Assembly: GCA_019633425.1 (NCBI GenBank)
Contig: WSUB01000025.1
Coordinates: 276,072 to 340,071, forward strand
Direction: 5' to 3'
Source: Tulasnella sp. 424
Lineage: Eukaryota; Basidiomycota; Agaricomycetes; Cantharellales; Tulasnellaceae
Length of the DNA: 64,000 nt
In this document: one piece after another, positions 33,144-45,569 of the stretch
Numbering within the stretch: position 1 is the first letter of the stretch
Layout of the letters: every line of letters starts with the position of its first letter
Made by a program: the position numbers and the translations under genes
Notes under the pieces: generated by a model
What the model was told of the DNA's origin: nothing
What the model saw: only the letters and a program-made list of their open reading frames with translations
The model's database searches: none

Positions 33144-35710
33144 TTAAAGCAGAATAGTCGGAATAAGGAAAGTCAATACGACGGCAAACATCGTCGAGAG
33201 CGATGGGGACGCCGCGATTTTGAAGCCCAACGAAGCTTTGTTAGTATTGCTCGAGATTCCAGTAGGTTGCGAAGTTGCTGTTGCTGTCGCCGTCGCCGTC
33301 TGAGTCTGCAAAGCAGCAGGCGAAGGCGTGCCGTTGTACTGCGACTTGATGATCATCGCAGCTTGCTCAGCCAAACCATAAGTCGGAGCCATCAACTATC
33401 CCCAAGGCAAGCGTCAGCCAGTTTTATCACTCTTCAACGCGCCGGGAATCACTCACGTGCGCGGCAAACGATAAGGGGAAAACCGAACTATCCGCGACCC
33501 TCACATTGGCCAAGCCATAGACCTTCAAGTTCGCATCAACAACGCCACCTTGATCCAGTGGCAACATCGCGCAAGTGCACGATGGATGGAACTCGGTGCT
33601 GACGACCGTCCTCAACCAAGCTTCCCATTGCTCGTCTGTTTGGACGTCGGGTCCCGGACTGACTTCTGCCGTGACAAATTGGGATATCGGTTCAGTCTGG
33701 CCAACTGTGCGAGCGAGTTTGATTCCTTCTCGAAGCAAGACAACATCTGCAGAGAAAATTCGTCAGGAGCTACACTCTCATCTGCTGGATTTCCTGAACC
33801 TACCAGCCGGATGTGAGAAGTAATTCGGATTGATAACTGGGTAGTCGAATGGATTCGGCGTCGCAATGTACACCTCTCCAGTGCTGAACGGATGCTGCAA
33901 CCCAGCTTGCACCGCAAACGTATCCGGGCCAGCCGAAGTTCCGGTCATCGCAAGTAGTAATTCGACTTGACCGGCTGGAGTAAGCATCGTATCTACCGTA
34001 GCTTGATAGACCGCTTGGTAGCCCTTTGTAACGGTAGGATCTGAAGACGGATTCAAGGAGCGATCGTTTGTGGAGGCGCTCATGTTTGCAATGACTTCTT
34101 GCTGGAATGCGGATGCAGAATCTCCCAAAAGGTCTGTGATGTTGGTATAGGCGATGGCGGAGTTGACGAATGATGCGACGGGATTATTCGTGCCGTTGAT
34201 CTTTCAGCCGAAAGGTTAGCGAGTAGAAGCCAACTCGAACTAATTTAGCGTACAGCTCCGGATGCGTATAACTGAGCAGTCGTTTGAGCGGATGTTCGGA
34301 ATACGACTTGGGTACTCTGGGAAATTACCGTCAGCCTTGCAAGTGGTAAGACATGAAGGAGAGAACATACCAGATGGTCTTGGGCGTGTTGACCGACGCC
34401 AGGCAGGGCGTACGCTGCGTTTTCGCATCTATATGAGTCCAACATGGATACCAAGATAAGAAGTGAAACGACTCACCAACTTGCACACCAGCAGCTTGCA
34501 ACTTATCTGCCGGCCCAACACCCGACTGCATTAAAATATTCGGACTTCCGACAGGTCCGCCCGCAACAATGACCTCTTTATTAACCCCGACAGTCGGCCA
34601 AGGCTTTTGTTGATACCCATTATTGGCGTACTCGACGGCAGTGGCCTTTAAAGTACCTGCACTGTTGTCGAAAATCATCCGCGTGACGGTTTGGTTGGTC
34701 AAGATGTGTAAGTTCGTTCGCGGGGGCAGAGGGTCGATGTAGGCCGATTTGGAGTACGAGCGAGTCCAGTTGGATGGGTTGATGGCAGAAGTAGAGACAA
34801 AAGCTCCCCAACCCTCTCCGCTGCACGCGTCCGATGAGACGTCGACCCCCATGTTACCAAGAGTCGCTTCCCATTGACCGAACAGAGGCAACACGAAGCC
34901 AGCGTAGGTAGTGTGTAGTAGACCGCTGGTGCCGTGCGACGCTGCATTGTAGACAATATTTCCTGCTGATTGGATTTCGGCCGAGGGCGGGCTGAAACTC
35001 TCGGACTACGTTTAGGGGCGATTAGAGCGAGACCCCTCTGCGGCCTAACTAAAGTTACTCACCTTTTTCATCGCGCCGAACATACTATCCCACCCCCACG
35101 CCGCGGCACCGTCCATGTCTCCGAGTAACTTGGACAGGGTGTTTAATTCCACTGCGCTCGGGCGGACCATATACATTCCGTTCATCGCAGACGAACCACC
35201 AAGTACCTTGCCGGCAGGCCCTGCACACGTGTGGACCGATTTAGTCAAGTAAACGAGGCGAAAGCAGGGGCTCCGGCTAATCAAATGTGCTTACAGGAGA
35301 TATTTCGATTATTAAGATTCGGTTGCGGGGTCGTGATGTGCTGCCAATCGTATTGGGAGTGCATCAGACCGTTGAAGTAGGCGATTACGGGAGTGTCGAT
35401 TCGGGACCTGACATCGTCACCGGACGGACCGGCTTCAATGACGAGAACCGTGGTATTGGAATCTTCTGATAGCCTTGAGGCGAGGACAAGACCAGCGAGA
35501 CCTCCGCCAGCAATGACAAAGTCGTATGACGCTAGAACCCCAAAATGAGGGTAAGTGATGGCTTCACCGTGACAGCGAGAGTGACGACCGCTTACGCTGA
35601 AGTTCTTGTGTAGTGACATACGCTCTCCTTGCATGCCAAGGATGTTCGCAGATCGGAGTTGCCAGAGCTGTTATAGGGAGGAGCCCCACAGCTGGCGTGA
35701 ACCGACACAT
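33144..35710 (-). CDS. Secreted GMC (FAD) oxidoreductase, tandem copy 1
   Basis: Nine exons (35596..35710, 35295..35531, 35063..35220, 34477..35005, 34371..34414, 34254..34316, 33804..34200, 33457..33746, 33144..33395) give 694 aa with an open frame. There is a signal peptide (MCRFTPAVGLLPITALA) and a dinucleotide fold YDFVIAGGGLAGLVLASRL. GMC signature 1 is GKVLGGSSAMNGM and signature 2 is GGPVGSPNILMQSGVGP. The catalytic region is STEFHPSCTCAML and the second active-site His is in FPLSFAAHLM. After the catalytic domain comes a Thr/Ser/Ala-rich stalk and a hydrophobic tail (MFAVVLTFLIPTILL), as for a GPI anchor or membrane anchor. It belongs with CAZy AA3 alcohol/sugar oxidases or dehydrogenases; substrate unknown. 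Confidence 0.9.
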
Positions 35711-36854
35711 TGGTGTGGTTGGAAAGAGATGGCAGGGGAAAAAGAGTACTAGTTAACTTGAGTATAGGGAATGAAGGAAGTGAGAGAGGTCCAGCTCACG
35801 TCGAGTATAAGTACTTACCCGAGATAGGGTGTCATGGAAGAGTTCGGAGTGATCATGGGTACCAAGCCAAAGTCGACGGAGCTAAGGTGAAGCTCGACCC
35901 CCGGTAAACCATTCAAAGAAAATCATAGCCGAGTGTTGTGCCTCCTATAGCCAATCCTAAAATGGGACACAGGAGGATGCGGGTTGGATCGACGCTTGAC
36001 AGGACCCTAAGTCGGGGGGTTTCGGGATGCCCAACTATAAACGGTCCATACGCGGCGTGTCTTCGTGGGCTGTGCGCTGCAGTTTCCTCGGAGAGGAAAA
36101 AAAATCATGAGATAAGGCGTGATGCAAGCTGTGTGACTCGGCAACTCGCTAAGCGTGCAAACGACGTTGTACATTCGATCCATCGTTTGCATGGTCGTGT
36201 TTGGCTTGCCGCACATCGCCGTTCACATTCCCACAATATAGGTGGCGGTTAACCTGGGTGGTTTCGCTCCCTTCAACAGCTGCAATGACGCGTCTCGGCT
36301 CGTATCCAATGCCAAGAAATCTTCCGCGTTACCTTTCTCAAGACATTCATACGCGTCCATGGTTTTCACAAACGTTTGGTATCCACGTACCTGACTGGGT
36401 GCGCAGCTGGGGGGTGCCTATCTCGCACAGCATTTCAGCACGCCATTGAATGCAGCTTGAGTGTGGTGCCTCACCATCGAATCAAAGCCTGCCAGTTGGC
36501 ACAAGTCTCGGGAACCTTCGGCAAACTTCGGTCGCAAGCCCCGAGATAAAACCTCCAATAAGGCACGCTTACAATGGATGTATATATAAAAATACTTGTA
36601 CAAGTTACGGAAGCCTCAACGGCTTCCAGAGTGTGTCCATATGCGACGAAACAGGTCGATGAGTGGGGAGTTCAGTACGAGCGGTATGCAAGGAAAAATC
36701 AGCAGTAGATGTGGAAACAGACTGAGAGGGGAGTGGATGCAATAGAAACAGTGGGGGGGAGGATCAAACGAGTGGCAGGGGAAGTCTGTAGGTCATGAGA
36801 TGTCCGTTACGATAGAAGGAGAAGAAAAGAAATTGTCCGGGGGGTCAAATAACG
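35711..36854. other. Intergenic between the two GMC genes, no gene seen
   Basis: 1.14 kb containing the promoter of GMC copy 1 and the 3' flank of GMC copy 2. Only short open frames without resemblance to known families occur. Confidence 0.55.
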
Positions 36855-39549
36855 TTAAAACAACATGGCGGGGAGAATGAAAGCCAAAACAACGACACCC
36901 ATCGTCGAGATGGACGAATGCAACGCCAAGGATCGCGATGCGGAGCTGGTCTGCTTGTTGCTCGAAGCAGTTCCAGTCGGGTTAGCAGTGGTTTCCGTAG
37001 CACTCCCGGTAGCTTGCAAAGCGGCAGGTGAGGGAGTGCCGTCATACTGCGACTTGATGATCATGGCAGCTTGTTCAGCCAATCCGTACGTCGGAGCCAT
37101 CAACTACAGTTCGCCAAATCCACCAGTCAGTCCCAACCCAAAGACCTCAACTACGAGCACTCACGTGAGCAGCAAATTGAATGGGGAAGACCGAACTGTC
37201 CGCCACCCTCAGATTCGAAGTTCCATAAACCTTCAAATTGGCATCGACGACTCCACCTAGATCCAATGGGAGCATGGCGCAAGTGCATCCAGGATGGTAC
37301 TCCGTGCTGATAACGGTACGCAACCAAGCTTCCCATTGATCATCGGTTTGAACGTCAGGTCCGGGGAGGGCTTCAGACGTGGCGGAGTTGGACAAAGGTT
37401 GAGTTTGACCGATTTTGCGAGCGAGTTTGATTCCTTCGCGGAGTATTGCGACGTCTAGATATATGACGTTATCAGCAAGGATGAAACCTCCGACCGCCCC
37501 AAGAGGTGCACGAGACGAAGAAAAAGGTCGACGCACCAGCCGGATGAGAGAAGTAATTGGGGTTAATGACAGGATAATCAAACGGATTTGGCGTCGCGAT
37601 GTACAGCTCTCCCATACTAAACGGATGTTGGAGCGCAGCTTGAACCGCAAAGGTATCTGCACCAGCAACGCCTCCAGTCAACGACAACAGCAGCTCGACT
37701 TGGCCGATTTGAGAGAGCATCATATCCGCGTTGGCTTGGTAAATGGCTTGATATCCTTTAGTAACGGTTGGATCCGTTGAGGGATTCATAGCTGGGTTGT
37801 TGGCATACGAGCTGAGGTTGGCGATGATTTGCTGGTGGAGGGTTGTTGCGTTGTCGCCTAAGAGGTCGGTGATGTTGGAATAGGCGATGGCAGAGTTAAT
37901 GAAGGATTGGGCAGGGCTGTTCTGGGTCTATGAGTCCAGCCGGCGGCTGTTAGTATGCGAGGTCTTCGCGATGGGAAAGGCTGAAGACTTACAGCGTTCG
38001 ATTGGTACAACTGAGCAGTGGTCTGAGCGCTCGTCTTGAATGTTACTTGCGTGCTCTGTGGTTAAGCGAGATGCGTCATGCATCAGTGGGGAACCTTTAC
38101 TTCTTCGGAATGAAAGGCTACACGTACGACATGGTCTTGAACGTGTTGACCAACTCCAGGCAAAGCGTAGGCTGCAATGTGTGTCGGCGAGGCATCGTTT
38201 GTCAGAAACGTCCTTGGTGATGATCCACGAAAGTTAGTTATGCTCACCAACTGTGACGCCGGCAGCCTTCAGCTTGTCCGCGGGCCCCACTCCAGACTGC
38301 ATCAAGATATTGGGACTTCCAACTGCACCACCAGCCAGAATAACCTCCTTATTAACACCCACAGTTGGCCAAGGCTTTTGTTGGTATCCACTATTAGCGT
38401 ATTCCACCGCAGTCGCCTTCAACGTGCCGGAGCTGCTGTCGAAAATCACTCGAGTGACGGTTTGATTCGTCATAATGTGCAAATTGGAGCGGGGTGGTAG
38501 AGGGTCGATGTACGCGGACTTGGAGTATGATCTAGTCCAGTTGGTGGGGTTGATGGCGGATGTAGCGACGAATGCTCCCCAACCTGAACCACCGTTGGCG
38601 TCGGGGGAAGCAGGGATACCGATAGCTTGGAGTGTGGCGGTCCATTGGCCGACGAGGGGCAAGAGGAAGCCGGGGAAAGAGGTGTGTAGAGGGCCAGAAG
38701 TACCGTGGTCTGCCGCGTTGTAGAGAATGTTTCCTTCGGATTGGATATCAGCCGATGGCGGGCTGAAGGTCTCAGACTAATTTTAGAGAGTTAAGAGTGA
38801 AGGACGTCACCAAAAGCGTGTTAGTGGTGACGATAAACGATGCACTCAGGTGCGGCCATGACGCAACGATACGCACCTTTTTCATGGCAAGGAACATGCT
38901 GTCCCAACCCCAGGCAGTAGCGCCGTCCATGCCGCCGAGGATCTTGGAGAAAGTATCCATCTCCAATGAACTTGGCCTAACCATGTACATGCCGTTGATG
39001 GCTGACGAGCCGCCGAGTACTTTCCCTCTTGGCCCTAGAAACCAAAAGAAGACGGGGTGAGCCCAGAAATTCGGCTCGCCCAGCCGACGAACGGCAGAAA
39101 GGCTTAGTCTTCTAAAAACACTCACACGAAATGTTACGATTGTTCAAAGCAGGTTGAGGTGCTGTCAAGTACTGCCAGTCGTACTGGGTGTGCACGAGGC
39201 CGTTGAAATATGCTTCAATGGGGACGTCGATGCGCTCGCGAACGTCATCTCCGGTCAAGCCAGCCTCGATGACAAGAACGGATGTGTTGGCGTCCTCAGT
39301 GAGCCTTGAAGCGAGTACGAGACCTGCGAGACCTCCTCCTGCGATGACAAAGTCGTACGAGGCTGGGGGAAAGTGGTGCGAAATGACGGCAGTCAGCATC
39401 GAAATAGCCCCTGAACGATGACGGCGTCGCTTACCTTGAAGCTGGTTATATGCGACATAGTCTCTTCTGGCCTGCCATGAATAGTCTGCTGCAGGGTTTG
39501 CAAGAGCTATTGATGATAGCAGCGCGGTTGCTGCAATTAGCGGAAGCAT
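36855..39549 (-). CDS. Secreted GMC (FAD) oxidoreductase, tandem copy 2
   Basis: Nine exons with the same intron positions as copy 1 (39435..39549, 39126..39362, 38877..39034, 38248..38776, 38128..38171, 37993..38055, 37537..37927, 37165..37454, 36855..37103) give 691 aa. The signal peptide is MLPLIAATALLSSIALANP. Motifs: YDFVIAGGGLAGLVLASRL, GKVLGGSSAINGM, GGAVGSPNILMQSGVGP, STEYHPGCTCAML and FPIQFAAHLM. It has the same Ser/Thr-rich stalk and hydrophobic tail (TMGVVVLAFILPAMLF). The TATATATAA at 39641-39650 lies about 95 bp upstream of the ATG. The two genes are a tandem duplication; both remain open, so both are probably functional. Such enzymes supply hydrogen peroxide or reduce quinones during wood or litter decay; that is inference. 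Confidence 0.9.
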
Positions 39550-39640
39550 ATTTGAACAGATGGGGGGTAATGAGAACGAGAAAGCGAGTGACGTCGAGTC
39601 CGATGAGGAAATCGAAGGAAAGTGAAGTGAGCGAGATTTT

Positions 39641-39650
39641 ATATATAAAG
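39641..39650 (-). promoter_or_regulatory. TATA box of GMC copy 2
   Basis: TTATATATAA on the minus strand is located about 95 bp upstream of the start codon of the GMC gene at 39549. It is the strongest TATA match in the 39.5-39.8 kb region. Confidence 0.55.
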
Positions 39651-41870
39651 TAGTTTAGCCGAGACTTTTTTTTACGAAAGGAATGTGATGCCGAGGCTTG
39701 GGTGGAGCTTAGGAGGCGGCTTGGTGAAGGCGTGGCCAACGTACGGAGAGTTGCTAAAAGAGGGGATGGCCTGTGGCCGTGTCGTGGAGGATGAAAAGAA
39801 TGAGTAAGGTGGTGGCATGATGTGCGATATATAGTAGGGTTCGGGCTGTCTCGGGATGTCGAGAGGTACATCCAATGTGGGGTGTTTTCAAAGGCTGTGT
39901 TCATTTTTTCTCTTCTTGGTTTGCCTCGGTCGCCGCCGGGTTTATGGCAAACGATGTTTTGGACAACCTGATTGGCCAGTAGGGCGTGGAAGATTGTTCT
40001 CAGGGACAAAAAAACCTACTTCGCGGCAACACTACACGGGAAACTCGCGCCGCGGCATCTTGCCGAATCCGTGCCGACCGCAACACACATCCACTTTACG
40101 ACACCTCGACTGCTATGCTCAAAGACAGTTCATCCATTGAGTTTTGACTTCTGGGTTTGCTTTGTCATAATCGTGGCTACTGCACCCTGTTGGGCGTCCG
40201 GGTTTGCATCACCGAACTTGGCAAGCGAACGGCGGGGGCCGAAAACGGCAAACTGCCCAAGTCGGTTTGTCATCGGACCTTGGCGTTTGCTGGATTTTCT
40301 CAGCTGCTGCGGGATGCATATTGGGCCTCAACCAACTTGGTTTGGGGTGACTTCCAAGCCACCAAACCTCGAGTCAAACAAGCTTCTCATTGAACAAGCA
40401 ACACGCTGTGCCGGGAACGCGCAACTTGGACTGTCACCCCTCTGAGCCCAAGCTCACTATCTCCTGGGCTCAAACTTACGCTTGTATAACCATCAACCAA
40501 GATCAAAGTTCTTTCATTCTTGGTGAATGGACAATTCAAGGGAGAAGAGGGCCTTTCCGCGTCGCCTCCGGCTCTTGTCTGCTTTCTCCCTCACTTGTCA
40601 ACACTCGGACCTTACTATACGCAGAGCATCATAGAGATGATCGACAAAGATTTCCAGAAAGCCTAGCAGGACTATCTCCCTTTGTCTTAGGCCAGTTTAA
40701 AATCCGCTTGACTTTCGGGGAGTTCAACACGATCTCTGGCCTTGTGATTTACAGCTCAAAACCGGATTGGGTGACTGCGCGTGCTGTGCGGAAAAAACCT
40801 CTTATCTCTGCTTTGGGCGCTTCTGCGCTGTGGAGCCAGCTCACGTCCCTCCGAGCGCAATCCGGAAGCCTGCCGCACCACTCTTTCACATGCCTCTAAC
40901 CAGCACAATGACTCTCAGAATGGCCATCATCGCTGTCAAAGTTCGATTTGCGCGATTCCTTACTCGAGAGGAATGGGAAAAGATATTCTGCTCCGCAACA
41001 GGATCAACCGCGGACACTGGGCACAGCGGTAGCTTGTTTCGCCGGTTTCGCCGGTTTCGCCACTTTCACCAATTATTTCTGCAGTCACGAGTGGCTTCGA
41101 AACCTTATCTTGGTGTCACGGGATTGTCATTTGTTTATCAGATAATTTCGTGGTCTATTTGAACGCTGCACCTCCCCGTCCCAGTTCGCCTATACGCTAA
41201 CCTCAAGGATATTTACCCAATAGGCCGTCCCGCAGCTCAGTTGTCGTATCTTGCTTGCTACTGGTTCCTACGGTGCGGGAAGGCCTTGATGCTGATCTGA
41301 AGCTCCAAGTATGACGCCCGAAGCAAACCCAATCACCAGGCAGACATTTGAAATTCGCAGGAGGCATGTATCATGCGTTGTCCGGGTTTATCCGTCATCC
41401 CCCCAAGTTTAGAAAACACACTGTTACAACGTCGAGCAAGAGCGAATCGCGTCAAGGCATGAAGACCCTTGACGTGTGTCCGGTCGCATCTGGGAATCCC
41501 CTAACACGTCCTGCGTTTTCGCTTCCCACTCCGCCCCCGACGGGCTACTGTTTTTCTTCGTCAAAACTCCGAAGCTGCGGCGTACTCTGCTTCTTCATCA
41601 AGACGATAACAGATAAAGTGTTTGTGTGGGCAGCTGGTAACATTTTGAGGCATGTGCCTCGGCTTCACAAAGGCCAGCTGGCTGCTTCTCTACCCCTTTC
41701 CGCTTCTTCAAACCATCACATCTGGTGGATTGATATTTTGTATTCGCCTCCTTTCTTTCTGCGAGTCACAGAAGGGCTTCCTTTCCTCGGCTCAACGCTC
41801 AACCTTTGCCCTTTGCCTGTCCAACTTCGGCACCGTCGGTCGATGACTCTTGAAAAATGGAGGTAAAATT

Positions 41871-41877
41871 TATATAA
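41871..41877 (+). promoter_or_regulatory. TATA box of Pro-rich peptide gene A
   Basis: TATATAA lies 195 bp upstream of the ATG at 42066. The spacing leaves room for a short 5' UTR exon and the 81-bp UTR intron (41940-42020, gtacgtcc...ttttctag) that precedes the coding exon. Confidence 0.55.
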
Positions 41878-42065
41878 GATGAGCATTCAGTGCACATGAA
41901 GTTTCAATCCCATCACTTCTCCTGCATCCCAAACAACGAGTACGTCCTCTCGCTCTTATTACTCTTCCCACCCCTCTCCCTCTGACCAAGTCGGCCTCAC
42001 CTTTCCATCTCTTTTTCTAGAACACAGCCAGAACACTACCCTCAAATAACATCCCTCCAGATTGT

Positions 42066-42279
42066 ATGCCCGACCAGGCCCACCAGTCAGCCACCATGTA
42101 CGTTCGTGTGCTGTCGCCAGCCGTCCCGCGCTCCCGTGCGCGAGGTAATTGATCCTCTCTCTCTCTCGTATCACGCTTCCAGTCCCAGCGGGGGTTCTTC
42201 TCAACCTCAAGACGGCAGACCCCAACAGCCCGTCGTACCGATCCCCAGACCCGCACCTGGGCCGAACGGTACACACTGA
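42066..42279 (+). CDS. Small Pro-rich peptide gene A (42 aa), family not recognised
   Basis: Coding exons 42066..42097 and 42183..42279 flank an 85-bp intron. The predicted peptide is MPDQAHQSATIPSGG then SSQPQDGRPQQPVVPIPRP then APGPNGTH. It lacks a signal peptide, cysteines and a CAAX end, and is predicted disordered. A TATA box and a 5' UTR intron precede it, so the whole is built like a real transcription unit. The duplicate at 45570 keeps the frame although the surrounding DNA has many indels: a 3-bp indel in exon 1 and a 6-bp indel in exon 2, both multiples of three. Conserved core: QPQDG.P.QPVVPIP and the final NGTH. Function unknown; an alternative is a long non-coding RNA with a chance frame. 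Confidence 0.55.
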
Positions 42280-45200
42280 ATATTCCCGAAGGGAAGAGAG
42301 AGGGAACTTCGTACAATCTCCGCACACCCGGCCTTGAGCTGTAGATTAGTCTTCTTGTTTATGCTCCCGATATATCCCCTTCCGCTCATGATGTCATACC
42401 ACAGCTGTGGGCTCCGTATCGTGGGAGGGTTCGCCCAATGCCCGTCGCTTGTTGTGGATGAGGTTCTTCAGTTCGTGGGAACGGCGCTGAGTAGGATGGC
42501 GTGCCTACCAGACAAGACATGACATGCTTTATATAATACTTCCCAGAAGAATGATCAATGAAGTAAGTGAGGCTGAAGACTCGATCCGGTTCGAAGGCAC
42601 TGCGTTGGTACCACCGACATATTTCGAGCATTCACCAACACTCGCAGAGCCCGTTTGTAAGTGTGATAATTTGAGAGGGTGCTTCGTGAGCAATGTGCTC
42701 TGCAGCAGCAATCATCCCCCCCCCCCCCCCAACTTACCGAGATAATTTGGATGCATGAGTCGCATGTGGAGGCTACCCAACGGACATAGATACTGACTTG
42801 ACGGTCCGCATGGCCTCATCGGACCCTCCGGAGTAGCTGGAGTGAGCTTTATCGCTTCAGATCTAGGCGCGAGAAGATCTGGGGTGCACAGTTTATCTGG
42901 GCCGAACGAGACATCGAGGACTCTAGAAGCAAACTCGGAGGCTTGATGTACCCACGTTCTTGGCGCCAACTTGGCCGTGTTGGGGGGTTGAACTACACCT
43001 GATCGCTGTCACACCTCTGCAATGATATCGATCGTGGATCGGACTTAACCCGCAGAATTGCCGCGGCCTACGATCCCCCAGACCTGTATACCTTTTACAA
43101 TGACTTGCGTAAGTCTGTGCATCCCCTCGAAATCGTCGCGTTGGCCCCCACCTGCCTAAGAAAGAAACCCGCGTCTCAGCTCGCCGTTCTCCGCCCTAAG
43201 GCCGAGGGATTCAAGCGTCCCGGGCCATTTTTGAACACGTTCCGGGTTTCTCACTCACTGGTAGTGTTCTTGAGGCTTTCTGAGGCGGGAGACGCTTTAG
43301 TAGGGGGTGCACAGACTTATGCAAGTCATTGTAAAAGATGGGTTGGCCTGCGGCCTTGTTGTGGAGGATGCAGGAGGAGGAACGCGTAACGTGGTGCCCA
43401 TGATGTGCGATATGAAAGAGAGTTCAGCCCCTTGTCTCGGAATGTCGCGGTGCATCCAATGTGGGTGTTCTTGGCTGTGGTCCTTTTTTTCTCTTGTTGG
43501 TATGCGCACGTGCCTCGGTCGCTGCCTGTTGCTAACATGGGAAACTCGCGCTGCGACGGGGACCTTGCCGAACTCGTGCCGGCCAGAGACACCCAACACC
43601 ACATCCACCCTTGTGCTCTCCATCTCGACTGCTATGCGCAGGGCAGCAGTCATTGGGCTCGACTTCTGAGCTTGCTTTGTCAGTATCGTGCTTACTGGAC
43701 CCTGTCGGTGTTCGGTGTTTGCACCACCGAACTTGGACAGTTTGCCGTTTTCGGCCCCGCCACTCGCTTGCCAAGTCGTTTCGTCCTCGGACCTCGGCGT
43801 TTGCTGGATTTCTCAGCTGCTGCGGTATGCATCTCGGACCTCATCCAACTTGGCCTAGGTGACTTCCAAGTTACCAAACTCCGAGTCAACAAGTTTCTAG
43901 TCGAACAAGCAACACGCTGTGTCGGGGAGTCGCAACGTGGACCGTCCTTCCTCTGAGCCCAAGCCTACTATCTCCTGAGCTCAAGTTTACACGAATATGA
44001 CTATCAATCAAGTCTAGGGTCCTTTCATTCTTGATGAATGAACAATTCAAGTGAGGGGAGGACGTTTCCGCGTCATTTCGGACCCCCGGCTGCCCTCTCC
44101 CTCGTTAGTCAACACACGGACCTTACTATACGCAGAGTACGCATAGAGATTGCATACAAAGCTGTCCAGAGGGCAGTAGAAGGACTGTCTCCCTTTGTCT
44201 TAGACCAGGAGATCCGCTTGACTCTCTGGGAAGTCAACATGGGCTTTGGCCTTGTGATTTACAGCTCAAAACCGGATTGGGTGACTACGCGTGCTATGCA
44301 AAAGAAAAATTTCTTATCTCTGTTTTGGACGCTTCTACGCCGTGGGGCAGCTCGCTTGCTCCGAGCGCACTAGGGACGCCCGCCGCATGCTCAATCCCAC
44401 TATTTCACATGCTTCTAGCCAGTATAATGACTATCGTAACAGCTATAGTCGTGGTTGAAGTGCTTTTCCGCGATCCTTCACTCAAGAGAAGTAGGAAGAC
44501 GTATTCTACTACATACTGCATCGACCGCAGCACAGCGGTGGCTTCCTTCGCCATGTTCGTGACCTTCACCGATTATTCCCGCATCTGCAATGGTTGTCCA
44601 AAACCTTATCTCTAGGTCTCCAAGTCACGGGGCGGCCGTTGTCCGCCAGATGCTTCGTTGTCTATCTAATAACGCTGCACCTCGCTTTTGCAGGAGCTAA
44701 CCTCGTAGGATATCGAGCCAGCAGCCCGTTCTGCCGCCAGATGGTCATTGGCTTGCTATTGGCTCATACAGTGCGTGAGGGCCTTGATGTTGCCCTGAAG
44801 CCCTACATATGACGTTTGAAGCAACTCAATCGCCAGACGGGTATTTGAAATTCGTCGTACACATGGATCAGTTGTTTGCCCGGGATATCCCCTTATCATT
44901 CAAAGCGTCAAAACGCCCCGGTAATGGGTCGAAGCAAGAGCGAATCGCGTCGAGACAAGACCCTTGGCGTGTGTCCGGTGAGATCTGTGAATCTCCTATC
45001 ATGACTCGCCTTTTTTAATTTTTTTGCTTGCCATTCCGCCCACGAGGGATACTCGCTTTTACGTCGAAGATCAGAAGGCTGCGGCGTGCTACACTTCGCC
45101 ATACGCACTGTAACCGATAAGGTGTTCTTGCGGAATTTGTGTGCTGCTCGTTACATTTGAGGCCTTTTCCTTTGGAATCAGCAACAAGACTGACAGGCTT

Positions 45201-45380
45201 CTTCTCACCTCCTTTTTGCTTTCTCCTTCAAAACATCACATCGAGGAGATGAATATTCCCGTATTCGGCTCCTCTTCCTGCTCTCAATCACAGGAATTTT
45301 CTTCGGGTCAACGCCCTACGGTACCAATCAGCTTCGGCACCGTCGCTCGATGACTCCTTGTAAACCAGAGGGGTGAAAGC

Positions 45381-45388
45381 TTTAAAAG
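45381..45388 (+). promoter_or_regulatory. TATA-like element of Pro-rich peptide gene B
   Basis: TTTAAAAG sits where gene A has TATATAA. It is followed by the same order of elements: a short UTR exon ending acaacga, a UTR intron (45439-45525, ending ccttag) and then aacacag. Confidence 0.45.
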
Positions 45389-45569
45389 ACGAGCCGTCAT
45401 CGGGTTACAATCTCATCACTCCTGCATTCTGACAACGAGTACGCGTCCCCCCCCCCTCCCTTCTTTCCATTCCCACCTCTCTCCCTCTGACAGAACCATC
45501 CTGACCTTTCCATCTCTTTCCTTAGAACACAGCTAGTATCGCACCTGCCCTGTCACCCCTCCAAGTTGC

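Larger units (their letters stand above)
39690..43060. repeat. Diverged 3.4-kb segmental duplication, copy A
   Basis: The block is colinear with 43290-46600. Shared stretches include catgatgtgcgatat (39816, 43400), ctcaaaaccggattgggtgac (40754, 44264), cttcggcaccgtcg (41825, 45324), and tcagatctaggcgcgag (42856, 46333). The offset between the two peptide genes is 3504 bp. Apart from the small peptide gene at 42066 no convincing gene is seen. The long open frames at 39972-40445 and 40390-40899 are only partly conserved in copy B. Confidence 0.8.

Noticed and set aside
39972..40899. Two overlapping plus-strand open frames of 157 and 169 codons in duplication copy A
   Set aside because: The matching frames in copy B differ at the N-terminus and contain out-of-frame indels, so no protein is conserved as a whole. 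Kept only as a finding for the short conserved block.
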